Assembly: GCA_963730535.1 (NCBI GenBank)
Contig: CAVSRU010000012.1
Location: 1-64,000, forward strand
DNA: 64,000 nt
Reading direction: 5' to 3'
DNA from: DASSUW01 sp963730535
GTDB lineage: Bacteria > Actinomycetota > Thermoleophilia > Solirubrobacterales > Solirubrobacteraceae
In this document: positions 17,366-25,345 of the stretch, piece by piece
How positions within the stretch are numbered: position 1 is the first letter of the stretch
Layout of the letters: the number at the start of each line of letters is the position of its first letter
Position numbers and translations under genes: made by a program
Notes under the pieces: model-generated
What the model saw: only the letters and a program-made list of their open reading frames with translations
Databases searched by the model: none
What the model was told of the DNA's origin: nothing

Positions 17366-18334
17366 GTGCGCGCCGGATGGATCCTCGTGCTTGCCCTTGC
17401 GGCGGCCCTCCTGACGGCATCGGCACCGGCGAGTGCGCGCCTCGCACCGTTCGACGGCCCGGCCACCGGCGGTGCGCATGCGCACGCGGCCTTCAAGCTC
17501 GCCGGCTGGCGCTGGGCGCGCGGGCGGATCACGTACTACAACGCCGCGCGCAAGAGCCGCTGGTCGGTCCGGGAGGCGGTGAAGGCGTGGAACGAGAGCG
17601 GCGCCCGCGTGAAGTTCGTCGCGTCCGGCCGGAGCCACGCGCGGCTCGTCATCCGCTACCACCGCGCCCGTTCCTGCCTCCCGTACGCCTACGCGCAGCC
17701 GCTGTACGACTCCTCGGGGCGGGTGGCACGCGCCGAGGTCGTCATCCCCCGCCCCCACGCCCGCAACCCGTTCTGCACCCGGTGGGGCCAGGCGCTGGTC
17801 GTCGCCCACGAGCTCGGGCACGTGCTCGGCCTCGGCCACGAGACCCGGCGGTGCGCGACGATGAACCCGCAGACGACGGGCCTGACGCCGGGACAGTGCC
17901 CGCTCCAGCCCGGATGGCGCTGGCAGTGCGGGCTGCTCGAGGCCGACGACGTCCGCGGCGCCGTGAGGATCTACGGCGGGCGCGTGAAGCCGCGGCCGCC
18001 GCGGCTGTGCGACCTGATCGGGCCGCCTGCGCCGGTGACCGACGTGACGGCCACGGCGGCCGAGGCCGGCCAGGTCGACGTCGCCTTCACGCGCCCGCCG
18101 CAGCCGGGTCTCCCGGCGCACGTGACCGGCCAGCCGGAGGCGTACGGGGTGGCGATGGCCGCCGGCACCTGCCCGCCGCCCGACCCGTGGACCCAGCGGT
18201 GGAACGTCGCCGTCGGCGGCCGGCAGACCGCGCAGCTGTACGCGGACCCGGGGTCGCAGTGCGTCTCGGTGTGGGCGTATGACCGCGCCGGGCGCCGGAG
18301 CGCGCCGGTCACGGTCACGGTCGAGGTGATGTAG
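17366..18334 (+). CDS. Secreted matrixin-family zinc metalloprotease
   Basis: 322 residues from GTG 17366. An N-terminal signal peptide (RAGWILVLALAAALLTASAPASA, written here in two parts: residues 2-20 and 21-24) is followed by a metzincin domain. The zinc site is HELGHVLGLGH (about residues 147-157), with the Met-turn candidate CATMNPQ just after. A C-terminal fibronectin-III-like stretch (APVTDVTATAAEAGQVDVAF) begins near 225. The protein is probably exported and degrades extracellular protein. Its last 20 bases overlap the convergent TetR gene. Confidence 0.88.
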   Translation: MRAGWILVLALAAALLTASAPASARLAPFDGPATGGAHAHAAFKLAGWRWARGRITYYNAARKSRWSVREAVKAWNESGARVKFVASGRSHARLVIRYHRARSCLPYAYAQPLYDSSGRVARAEVVIPRPHARNPFCTRWGQALVVAHELGHVLGLGHETRRCATMNPQTTGLTPGQCPLQPGWRWQCGLLEADDVRGAVRIYGGRVKPRPPRLCDLIGPPAPVTDVTATAAEAGQVDVAFTRPPQPGLPAHVTGQPEAYGVAMAAGTCPPPDPWTQRWNVAVGGRQTAQLYADPGSQCVSVWAYDRAGRRSAPVTVTVEVM

Positions 18335-18872
18335 CCAGCCCGCGGTCGAGGACCGCGACGAGCTCAGCGAAGCTGGCGTCGACGTCGAGCGCCAGCCCGA
18401 AGCCGTCGGCCGCCTCGAGCGCGGCGAAGCCGTGCAGGCCTGCCCGCACGACCCGGGTGGCGTGGATCGCCTCGTCGCCCTCGAGGCCGTAGCCGCGGAG
18501 GATCGCCAGGAACACGCCGACGACCCTGGCCGCGGCGGTCTCGTCGACGTCCGCCGCCCGCTGCATTGCCGCGTACGTGCCTGGGTGCTCGCGCGCGTAG
18601 GCGCGGAAGACTTCGGCGACCACCGCCAGCGCCTCCCCGCGCGCCCGGCCGGCCGCCGCCGCCTGGAGCGCGTCCGCCAGCTCGAGGGCGCCGCGGGCGG
18701 CGAGCCGGGCACGCAGGTCCCCGAGGCCGCCGACGTGTGCGTACAGGGACGGCGGCCGGACACCGAGGCCTGACGCGACCCGCGCCAGCGTGACCGCCTC
18801 GAGCCCCTCGGCGTCGGCCAGGGCCGCCGCCGCGTCCACCACGGCGCCGGCGTCGAGCCCGGCGCGCGGCAT
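18315..18872 (-). CDS. TetR/AcrR-family transcriptional regulator
   Basis: 185 residues. The N-terminal HTH is DAAAALADAEGLEAVTLARV followed by ASGLGVRPPSLYAHVGGL. The C-terminal ligand domain ends in a WHG-type region (VVRAGLHGFAALEAADGFGL). It overlaps the MBL gene upstream by one base (TGATG), so the repressor is made from the same transcript as its presumed target. The perfect palindrome at 19567-19586 over that transcript's -10 element is the likely operator, giving negative autoregulation. Confidence 0.9.
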   Translation of the reverse strand: MPRAGLDAGAVVDAAAALADAEGLEAVTLARVASGLGVRPPSLYAHVGGLGDLRARLAARGALELADALQAAAAGRARGEALAVVAEVFRAYAREHPGTYAAMQRAADVDETAAARVVGVFLAILRGYGLEGDEAIHATRVVRAGLHGFAALEAADGFGLALDVDASFAELVAVLDRGLATSPRP

Positions 18873-19546
18873 CAGCTCGCCCGAGCGATCGCCGCGTCCA
18901 TCGCCGCTCCCGGCTGCCGCAGCGCCGGCCCGTGGCCGACGACCAGCACCGCCGGGTCGAGGGCCCGGAGCACGCGCGCCGAATCCAGGGTCTTCGCGCC
19001 GTCCCAGGTCGCCGTGGCGGCCAGCGGGAAGCGCAGGTTGAAGTGGCTGGTGACCTCGGGCCGCCCCACGGTCGTGAAGGTGTCGGCCGCGATCACGGTG
19101 CGGTCGCGGGTGTCGAGAAACGCGACGTGGCCGGGCGTGTGGCCCGGGTTGGCGATCACCTCGAGGCTCCCGACGCGGTCCCCGGCGGCGAGCCGCACGT
19201 CGGGCACGGTCTTCAGCTTCGGCCAGCTGCCGGGGAGCTTGCCGTCCACCACCTTCTCGCCGGCGTGGATGCGGGCGTCGAGCTCGGGCATGAGCACCTG
19301 TACCGAGTCGCCGAGCCGCTCCTTGAGCTGGTCGAGCGAGCCGACGTGGTCGCCGTGGCCGTGCGTGAGCGCGATCCGGCGGATCGCCCCGCCGGCGGCG
19401 CGCGCCGCGTCGATCAGGGCGTCCGCCTGGCCCCCGAGCGTGGTGTCGACGAGCGTGAAGCCGTCGTCCTCGCGCACGAGGTACGCGTTGACGAGACGCA
19501 GGCGGGTGAGCTGGGTGAGGTTCTCGGTGACGGGACGGGCGTTCAT
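18872..19546 (-). CDS. MBL-fold metallo-hydrolase
   Basis: 224 residues from ATG 19546, which has a strong ribosome site GAGGAG 4 bp upstream. The metal motif THGHGDH (about residues 60-66) is intact, with further ligands in NPGHTPGH, IAADTF and VVGHGP. It resembles glyoxalase-II-like or quorum-lactonase-like hydrolases; the substrate is unknown. It is the first gene of a two-gene operon with tetR. The clear promoter and operator suggest induction by a specific small molecule sensed by the TetR protein. Confidence 0.9.
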   Translation of the reverse strand: MNARPVTENLTQLTRLRLVNAYLVREDDGFTLVDTTLGGQADALIDAARAAGGAIRRIALTHGHGDHVGSLDQLKERLGDSVQVLMPELDARIHAGEKVVDGKLPGSWPKLKTVPDVRLAAGDRVGSLEVIANPGHTPGHVAFLDTRDRTVIAADTFTTVGRPEVTSHFNLRFPLAATATWDGAKTLDSARVLRALDPAVLVVGHGPALRQPGAAMDAAIARAS

Positions 19547-19566
19547 GACTCCTCGTTTCCTAGTGG

Positions 19567-19586
19567 CATTAGGTTTATACCTAATG
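19567..19586. promoter_or_regulatory. Putative TetR operator (perfect 8+4+8 palindrome)
   Basis: CATTAGGT-TTAT-ACCTAATG is an uninterrupted inverted repeat, very AT-rich for this genome. It covers the -10 hexamer of the MBL-tetR promoter, so a bound dimer would block RNA polymerase. It is assigned to the downstream tetR gene by position. Confidence 0.8.
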
Positions 19587-19602
19587 CTCGTAGGAAGGTC
19601 AA
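19574..19602 (-). promoter_or_regulatory. Promoter of the MBL-tetR operon
   Basis: On the minus strand, -35 TTGACC (19597-19602), a 17-bp spacer and -10 TATAAA (19574-19579) form a near-consensus housekeeping promoter. The -35 overlaps the stop codon of the MEDS-domain gene (19599), so this promoter lies immediately behind the preceding gene. Confidence 0.8.
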
Positions 19603-20516
19603 GCAGCCATATGGACGCGCACGACGGTGCCTTCGGCACCGGAGCGCAGCTGCACCAGGTCGCAGACCTGGTGCGCCAGCCAGACGCCGCGCCCGGTCGA
19701 CGCATCGAGCGCCGCGCGGCGCCGGCCGATCAGCGGGTCGGTGATCCGCCCGCGGTCGCGGACCTCGCAGACGAGCGAGCCGGCCTCGCTCCAGGCGCGC
19801 AGGACGCCGTGGCCGCCACCGTGCACGATGCTGTTGGCGGCCACCTCGTTGACGGCGAACACGAGGTCGGCGGCACGGCTGTGAGAGAGCCCCGCGCGAG
19901 CGGCCCAGGCTGCCACGGTGCGGCGGACCTCTTCGAGGCTGTCGGCGTCGAACGCGGACGACGCGGCCGGTGCGGTGGGCGTCGGCAGCGGGGTCTCGAA
20001 CGGCGACAGGAGCCGCTCGGGGCCTCGGTACTGGGCGCTCTCGCGCGCGTCGACCACCGGGTGGCTGCAGCGCGCCTCGTGCAGCGCGCCGTCCGCGAGC
20101 GCCCCGGCGTCGTAGGGGCAGAGCAGCCGGAACGACGGCGTCCCGGCGAAGGCGAGGTTGAGCAGCGACTCGTGCAGCTGGCACTCGACCAGCTCGGCGG
20201 CGCCGCGGCCCGCCCACACCGGCTCGCCGATACCGCGGATCGGCTGGTGCGGGTGGGCCTCGACGAAGTCCCACCACGCCGAGATGATGCGGCCCGGATT
20301 GCGGCCGAGGACCGACATGTCGACGAACTCGACGGCGTCGGCCTGCGCGCCGAGAGCGGCACGCAGCCGGGCGATCTTCTCGGAGCTCACGGCGACCAGC
20401 ATCGGCTCGCCGGCCTCGAGGCCCTCTCGCAGGAACGGCAGCGTGCCGTCGAGAAAGCCGTCGACACCCTCGTAGAAGAGAGCTTCGTGCTCGAAGGTGT
20501 CGATTGTCACGGCCAT
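19599..20516 (-). CDS. MEDS-domain anti-sigma/sensor ATPase (HATPase_c_2)
   Basis: 305 residues. The N-terminal MEDS domain (about 1-160) begins HEALFYEGVDGFLDGTLPFL and includes FRLLCPYDAGAL; this domain is linked to sensing of C1 or hydrocarbon-type ligands in known regulators. The C-terminal GHKL ATPase of RsbW type has VNEVAANSIVHGG (N box), DRGRITDP (G1) and GRGVWLAHQVCD (G2). Such proteins act as serine kinases or anti-sigma factors toward STAS proteins. Two STAS proteins occur in this window (11038 and 50960), but neither is adjacent. Confidence 0.87.
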   Translation of the reverse strand: MAVTIDTFEHEALFYEGVDGFLDGTLPFLREGLEAGEPMLVAVSSEKIARLRAALGAQADAVEFVDMSVLGRNPGRIISAWWDFVEAHPHQPIRGIGEPVWAGRGAAELVECQLHESLLNLAFAGTPSFRLLCPYDAGALADGALHEARCSHPVVDARESAQYRGPERLLSPFETPLPTPTAPAASSAFDADSLEEVRRTVAAWAARAGLSHSRAADLVFAVNEVAANSIVHGGGHGVLRAWSEAGSLVCEVRDRGRITDPLIGRRRAALDASTGRGVWLAHQVCDLVQLRSGAEGTVVRVHMAA

Positions 20517-20601
20517 CGTCGCCCGCCCGCGTATGCGCGCTCACCCACCGTAGCGCGACCCCCGGCCGCCGGGAAAGGCGGGCTAGCCGTACAGCCTGAC
20601 C

Positions 20602-21615
20602 TCAGTCCGGGAACAGACCGGCGTAGGCGTTGAGCGCCGGCTGGCCCCCCAGGTGCGCGTAGAGGACGGTGGCGCCGCGGTCGATCTCCCCGCTGCCGAC
20701 GAGGTCGACCATGCCCGCCATCGACTTCCCCTCGTAGACCGGGTCGGTGATCATGCCCTCGAGCCGCGCGGCGAGCCGCATGGCCTCGAGCGTCCGCTCG
20801 TCGGGGATCCCGTACGTGCCGGCGTGGTAGCGCTCGTCGAGCTCGATCTCGTCGTCGCGCAGCTCCCGCTCGAGGCCGATCAGCTCGGCCGTCGCCCGGG
20901 CGATCCTGGCGACCTGCGCGCGCGTCTCGGCCGGGCGGGCCGATCCGTCGATGCCCAGCACCCGCCGCTCCCGCCCGCCCGCCGCCGCGAACCCGGCCAC
21001 CATGCCGGCCTGGGTGCTGCCGGTGACCGAGCAGACCACGATCGTGTCGAAGAACACGCCGAGCTCGCGCTCCTGCGCCTCGACCTCCAGCGCCCAGCTC
21101 GCGAAGCCGAGCCCGCCGAGCCGGTGGTCCGACGCGCCGGCCGGGATCGCGTACGGCTTGCCGCCGGCGGCCTCGACGTCGGCCAGCGCCTGCTCCCAGC
21201 TCTCCTTGAAGCCGATCCCGAAGCCGGCGCGGACGAGCCGCACGTCGGCGCCCATGAGCCGGCTGAGGAGGATGTTGCCCACGCGGTCGTAGGTCACGTC
21301 CGGCCAGTCGACCCAGCTCTCCTGGACGAGCACGCATCCCATCCCGGTGCGCGCGGCGGCGGCCGCCACCTGCCGCGTGTGGTTGGACTGCACGCCGCCG
21401 ATCGAGACCAGCGTGTCGCAGCCCTGGGCGAGCGCGTCGGCGACGAGGTACTCGAGCTTGCGGGTCTTGTTGCCGCCGTAGGCGAGGCCGCTGTTGCAGT
21501 CGTCGCGCTTGGCCCACAGCCGGGCGCCACCGAGGTGCGCGGTCAGCCGCTCGAGCTCGTGGACTGGAGAGGGCCCGAACAGGAGCGGGTGCCGCGGGAA
21601 CGCGTCGAGGGTCAT
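20602..21615 (-). CDS. acdS: 1-aminocyclopropane-1-carboxylate (ACC) deaminase
   Basis: 337 residues, matching the roughly 338 of the Pseudomonas enzyme nearly end to end. The PLP lysine is in GGNKTRK (K50). The GGVQSNHTRQV substrate loop and CSVTGSTQAGM phosphate-binding loop are present. The two residues that separate ACC deaminase from D-cysteine desulfhydrase are the ACC-deaminase type: Glu in DPVYEGKSM and Leu in YAHLGGQPALNAY. The enzyme cleaves ACC, the plant ethylene precursor, to 2-oxobutyrate and ammonia. This suggests a soil or rhizosphere life. It stands alone between a terminator-like hairpin and the MEDS gene. Confidence 0.93.
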   Translation of the reverse strand: MTLDAFPRHPLLFGPSPVHELERLTAHLGGARLWAKRDDCNSGLAYGGNKTRKLEYLVADALAQGCDTLVSIGGVQSNHTRQVAAAAARTGMGCVLVQESWVDWPDVTYDRVGNILLSRLMGADVRLVRAGFGIGFKESWEQALADVEAAGGKPYAIPAGASDHRLGGLGFASWALEVEAQERELGVFFDTIVVCSVTGSTQAGMVAGFAAAGGRERRVLGIDGSARPAETRAQVARIARATAELIGLERELRDDEIELDERYHAGTYGIPDERTLEAMRLAARLEGMITDPVYEGKSMAGMVDLVGSGEIDRGATVLYAHLGGQPALNAYAGLFPD

Positions 21616-21629
21616 GGAGCGGAGACTAT

Positions 21630-21657
21630 GCGGGGCCGGCCTCAGGACCGGCCCCGC
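21630..21657 (-). terminator. Terminator-like hairpin between the LVIVD gene and acdS
   Basis: GCGGGGCCGG and CCGGCCCCGC form a perfect 10-bp stem with an 8-nt loop, 9 bp after the stop of the LVIVD gene (minus strand). No U-tract follows, which is common in GC-rich actinobacteria. It may also separate transcription into acdS. Confidence 0.6.
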
Positions 21658-21666
21658 GTCAGCCTC

Positions 21667-23583
21667 CTACGGCGCGTAGGTGAAGATCCGGAGCCCGCGA
21701 TCGCGGTCGGAGCCCAGGATGTACTGCTTGTTGCCGAGCTTGTGGACCTCGACGCCCCAGTAGTTGGAGCCGCCGGCCTCCACGAAGGCGCCGACCTCCT
21801 TCAGGCCGGAGTCGTTGTAGCTCAGCACGCGCATGCCGAGCGCGTAATGCGAGACGTACACGAGCCGCTTGGCCGGATCCGTGGCGACCTCGTGGACCGT
21901 CATGTCGCCGAAGTCGTCGGCGAACGACTCGTTCTGGCCCTCCTCCGGCGCGTAGAAGTCGACCTCCTGCATCTTCGCGCCCTCGCGGAGGTCCGTGCGG
22001 TACATGTGCGTGTAGCCCCAGCCGTCGAAGACGGCCGAGACGTCGATGGGCACCGAGGGGCCCGCCGGCGTAGCCGTGCCGCCGGCGTCCGCGTCGGTCT
22101 CGCACGTGTAGTCGGCGCCCGGCTCGACGCCGAGCAGCCGGAACCCGTCCGTGCGTGACACGAAGATCGACGGCGTGGTGGCCGACGAGGCCAGCATCGA
22201 GACGAGCGTCTCGCAGCCGTCCTCCCCGGTCCGGTTGAACACGACCAGGCCCTTGTAGCCCGCGGCCTCGATGTTGTTCAGCTTGACCTGGAAGTCGCAC
22301 ACGCCGCGCTCGACGACCGCGATCAGGTCACCGCCCGCGGCGGCGACCGGGTCACAGCCGAGGCCGAGGAAGCGGGTGTTCCCGACCAGCGGGTGGTCCC
22401 TGTCGATGGTCTTGGTGTCCGACCCCTGGATCGCGGTGAACGTCCGCCCGGCCGCGGGGCCGCCCTTGAACGTCGCCTGGACCCGGAAGGGGCCGAAGTC
22501 CTCGTCCGTCGCGAAGAAGTACTTGTTGTCGAACGTGAACTCCGCCTCGTGGCCGTTGCCCTCGGGCGTGATCGTCTGGCCCCTCTCGAGACGGGCCGGG
22601 TCGGCCGCCGCGAAGTCGGTGTCCGACAGCGCCTTCGGGCTGGCCGGGTTGGTGACGTCGAGCGTCACGTAGCCGCCGTCCCAGTAGGACATGAGCATGA
22701 TGTCGCGGCCGTTGATGTGCTTGACGACCATGTCGTGGCTGAAGACCGAGTCGCCATGCGGCCGGTTGGGGCCGGTCTGCGCGAACTGGTCGAGGTTGGT
22801 CTCGGAGACGACCGTCGGCTTGCTCGGGTTCGAGATGTCGAGGATGTCGACGTCGGGCTCCTCGAGGTCGTCGACCAGCACGACGTAGACCTTCCCGGTC
22901 TTGGCACCCGACGCGGTGCGCTGCTCCCAGGCGAAGGCCGAGTGCGTCTCGTTGGCCTTCGTCTGCGGCACGCCGTTGCTCTGAGAGCCGTCCTTCTTGG
23001 TGAAGTCGCCGGCGCCCTCGACCAGCTTCTTCGGCTGGGTGGGGTTGGTCACGTCGACGAGCGAGATGCCGCCGACGCCGTTCGTCGCCCCCGGGCACCA
23101 CTCGTTCTGGTAGACGAGCAGGTCGCCCTTGAAGGCCGGCGTGTCGAGCGTGACGACCTGCGAGCCCTCACCGGAGTACGTGTCCACGTGACTCGGGATG
23201 TAGGCCCCGGCCTTCGGGCTCGCGGGGTTGCTGATGTCGACGACCTGCACGCCGCCGCGCCCGCACGCGGGCTCGTAGAACATCGTCAGATAGGCGTAGT
23301 TGCCCTTGGCCGACACGTCGGCCACGCGGCCCTCGCCCCCGAGCTTGCCGCCGAGGTCGAAGCGGCCGACGAGCTTGAGCCCCTCCTCGCGCGGCAGCAC
23401 GGTCTGGCGACCGGCCTCGGCGCCCGCGGCGCCGTGCGAGTTCCAGTGGACCGTCTTGCCGGAGTTGATCCAGCTGTCGTCGGTCACGTTGTTGTCCATC
23501 GGATGCGCGCCGGCGGTCCCCACGGCGAGCACGAGAGTGCCCGCCGCGACCGTGGCCGCGCAGGCAGCGATACGTCCCTTCAC
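21667..23583 (-). CDS. Secreted LVIVD-repeat beta-propeller protein with inserted PA domain
   Basis: 638 residues. The signal peptide lies in residues 1-26 (AACAATVAAGTLVLAVGTAG-AHA type, cleavage near GAHP). Repeated GGVQVVDISNPASPK, ISLVDVTNPTQPKK, VDILDISNPSKPT and VTLDVTNPASPK units mark LVIVD repeats, predicted to form a beta-propeller. A protease-associated domain lies at about 400-475 (IAVVERGVCDFQVKLNNIEA, GYKGLVVFNRTG), inserted before the last repeats. No catalytic site is visible, so it is more likely a cell-surface binding protein than an enzyme. It is divergent from the aldo-keto reductase. Confidence 0.87.
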   Translation of the reverse strand: MKGRIAACAATVAAGTLVLAVGTAGAHPMDNNVTDDSWINSGKTVHWNSHGAAGAEAGRQTVLPREEGLKLVGRFDLGGKLGGEGRVADVSAKGNYAYLTMFYEPACGRGGVQVVDISNPASPKAGAYIPSHVDTYSGEGSQVVTLDTPAFKGDLLVYQNEWCPGATNGVGGISLVDVTNPTQPKKLVEGAGDFTKKDGSQSNGVPQTKANETHSAFAWEQRTASGAKTGKVYVVLVDDLEEPDVDILDISNPSKPTVVSETNLDQFAQTGPNRPHGDSVFSHDMVVKHINGRDIMLMSYWDGGYVTLDVTNPASPKALSDTDFAAADPARLERGQTITPEGNGHEAEFTFDNKYFFATDEDFGPFRVQATFKGGPAAGRTFTAIQGSDTKTIDRDHPLVGNTRFLGLGCDPVAAAGGDLIAVVERGVCDFQVKLNNIEAAGYKGLVVFNRTGEDGCETLVSMLASSATTPSIFVSRTDGFRLLGVEPGADYTCETDADAGGTATPAGPSVPIDVSAVFDGWGYTHMYRTDLREGAKMQEVDFYAPEEGQNESFADDFGDMTVHEVATDPAKRLVYVSHYALGMRVLSYNDSGLKEVGAFVEAGGSNYWGVEVHKLGNKQYILGSDRDRGLRIFTYAP

Positions 23584-23649
23584 CTATTCCCCCCTCATCA
23601 ATTGGCCAGCTTGGGGCGGCAGCCTAGCCGTGCGAGGATGCCCTGACAA

Positions 23650-24597
23650 GTGGAGCACCGCAGGCTTGGAGACTCGGAACTGGAGGTCTCCGTCATCGCG
23701 CTCGGCTCGTGGCTCACCTACTCGGGCGGAGTCGGGCGCGAGCAGACGGAGGCGTGCACGCGCGCGGCCTTCGACGCCGGGATCACGTTCTTCGACACCG
23801 CGAACGTGTACGGGCGCGGCGCCGCCGAGCGCGCCTGGGGCGAGATCCTCTCCGGCTACCCGCGCGACTCGTACACGCTGGCCACGAAGGTCTACTTCCC
23901 GATGTCGGGCCGCGACCGCGGCCTCTCGCGCGCCCAGATCCTCAAGCAGGTCGACGCGTCGCTCGCGCGGCTCCAGGCCGACTACGTCGACCTCTACCAG
24001 TGCCACCGCTACGACGACAAGACGCCGCTCGAGGAGACGATGCAGGCGCTGACCGAGGTCGTGGAGGCCGGCAAGGCGCGCTACATCGGCTTCAGCGAGT
24101 GGCCGCCGGAGCGGATCCGCGAGGCGCTGGCGATGCCCGGCGTGGCGAAGTTCGTCTCCAGCCAGCCGCAGTACTCGGCGCTGTGGCGCGAGCCGGAGGC
24201 CGAGGTCATTCCGCTCTCGGCCGAGAACGGGATCTCGCAGATCGTCTGGTCGCCACTCGCCCAGGGCGTGCTGACGGGCAAGTACCGGCCGGGCGAGCCG
24301 CCGCCGGCCGGCTCGCGGGCGACCTCGAAGGAGATGAGCCGCTTCATCGGCCGCTGGCTCGACGACGCGATGCTCGAAGCCGTCCAGCGCCTGCGGCCGG
24401 TGGCCGACCAGGCGGGCCTCACGATGTCCCAGCTCGCGCTGGCGTGGGTGCTGCGGCAGGACAACGTCGCGGCCGCGATCATCGGCGCCTCGCGGCCCGA
24501 GCAGGTGCACGAGAACGCGGCCGCCGCCGGGGTGACGCTGAGCGATGACACGCTGCGGGCGGTCGACGATGCGTTGGGGTCCGTCGCGATTCGGTAG
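23650..24597 (+). CDS. Aldo/keto reductase
   Basis: 315 residues from GTG 23650. The catalytic tetrad is recognisable: Asp/Tyr in FFDTANVYGRGAAE, Lys in LATKVYFP, and a His-type position in YQCHRYDD. The NADPH-binding tail is AAIIGASRPEQVHENAAA. It belongs to the YghZ/Kv-beta-like AKR group, which reduces aldehydes such as methylglyoxal. Its TAG stop lies directly against repeat element A, which separates it from the convergent kinase gene. Confidence 0.92.
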   Translation: MEHRRLGDSELEVSVIALGSWLTYSGGVGREQTEACTRAAFDAGITFFDTANVYGRGAAERAWGEILSGYPRDSYTLATKVYFPMSGRDRGLSRAQILKQVDASLARLQADYVDLYQCHRYDDKTPLEETMQALTEVVEAGKARYIGFSEWPPERIREALAMPGVAKFVSSQPQYSALWREPEAEVIPLSAENGISQIVWSPLAQGVLTGKYRPGEPPPAGSRATSKEMSRFIGRWLDDAMLEAVQRLRPVADQAGLTMSQLALAWVLRQDNVAAAIIGASRPEQVHENAAAAGVTLSDDTLRAVDDALGSVAIR

Positions 24598-24813
24598 CGC
24601 CGGCGAACGTCAACGGCGGCATTGAGGGGGAGCCCGCGAGGGTGCATTTCGTCGACCTCACGGCGTTCCGGCCCGCGAGGTCGACGTTGTGCACCTATAG
24701 GGTGCATTTCGTCGACGTCACGAGCCCGGGCGGCGTGAGGTCGACGTTATGCACCCTGATCGCGGCCGATCTCCTCGCTCTCCCTACCCAGCCGCCGTTG
24801 ACGTTCGCCGGCG
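24598..24813. repeat. Intergenic nested-palindrome repeat, copy A
   Basis: A perfect 23-bp terminal inverted repeat (24598-24620 and 24791-24813; core GGCGAACGTCAACGGCGGC) encloses two tandem hairpins. The left arm continues ATTGAGGGGG. The right arm, read inward, continues TGGGTAGGGAG, so this copy carries one arm of each subtype seen in the family. It fills the whole gap between two convergent genes whose TAG stops abut it (24597 side and 24818). It could act as a two-way transcription terminator or be a non-autonomous mobile element. It contains no open frame of note. Confidence 0.85.
24641..24756. repeat. Tandem pair of about 56-nt hairpins inside repeat copy A
   Basis: Unit 1 (24641-24695) and unit 2 (24700-24756) both run GGTGCATTTCGTCGAC ... 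GAGGTCGACGTTNTGCACC, each able to fold into a long imperfect stem. The two units differ mainly in the loop and at a few stem positions. Two units only, with no spacers, so this is not a CRISPR array. Confidence 0.8.
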
Positions 24814-24817
24814 GACG

Positions 24818-25276
24818 CTAGAAAAGCGGCGGCGTGATCACGAGCGGCTCGATCCGCCACCCCCCGCCCGGCGCCGCGGTCGCGTGCCAGAGCTCGTCGA
24901 AGCCCTCCTCGGGCGTGGGCCGCAGGAGGCTCCGCGCGGTCCTGACCACACCGCTGACCGGCACCCGCGCGCGGCCCGCGCGCTCGGCGTTGCGCCCCAG
25001 CGCCTCGGCGGGGTCGACCTCGACGAGGTAGCCGACCGTGCGGAACCCCGCCTCGCGCGCCGGCTCGAGGTAGCGGCGGCGGTCGGCGGGCGTCGGGTTC
25101 GTGTTGTCGACCACGAACGGCTGCCGCGTCTCGAGGCACAGGGCGACGAACGCCGCCTCGCGGTGGCGGGTGCGGAGCAGGTCCATGCTCACGCGCACGT
25201 GGGTGGCGAGGAAGCGGTCGCGGTAGAGCGTGGTCTTCCCGCTGCCCTGGACGCCGCAGAGGACGATCGCCTCCAT
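24818..25276 (-). CDS. P-loop kinase-like AAA protein
   Basis: 152 residues from ATG 25276. The Walker A loop GVQGSGKTTLY lies at residues 8-18. It is followed by VSMDLLRTRHREA and VVDNTNPTPADRRRYLEPA, the pattern of the polynucleotide-kinase/YjfC-like P-loop kinases (lid region with Arg residues near LGRNAERAGRARVP). The phosphate acceptor is unknown. It is divergent from the secreted propeller gene and convergent with the aldo-keto reductase across repeat copy A. The open frame extends to 25645, but that is antiframe to the propeller gene. Confidence 0.82.
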   Translation of the reverse strand: MEAIVLCGVQGSGKTTLYRDRFLATHVRVSMDLLRTRHREAAFVALCLETRQPFVVDNTNPTPADRRRYLEPAREAGFRTVGYLVEVDPAEALGRNAERAGRARVPVSGVVRTARSLLRPTPEEGFDELWHATAAPGGGWRIEPLVITPPLF

Positions 25277-25345
25277 GGAGGCGACGGTATCGCCACTGGG
25301 GGATTCCCTGATGCGGCGGTCCCGGCGCCCGGGCAAAGTGGTTGC

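Noticed and set aside
20602..21615. D-cysteine desulfhydrase
   Set aside because: The residues at the two discriminating positions are Glu and Leu, as in ACC deaminase.
24641..24756. CRISPR-like repeat
   Set aside because: Only two units, directly adjacent, with no spacers or cas genes; they are hairpins within a dispersed repeat.
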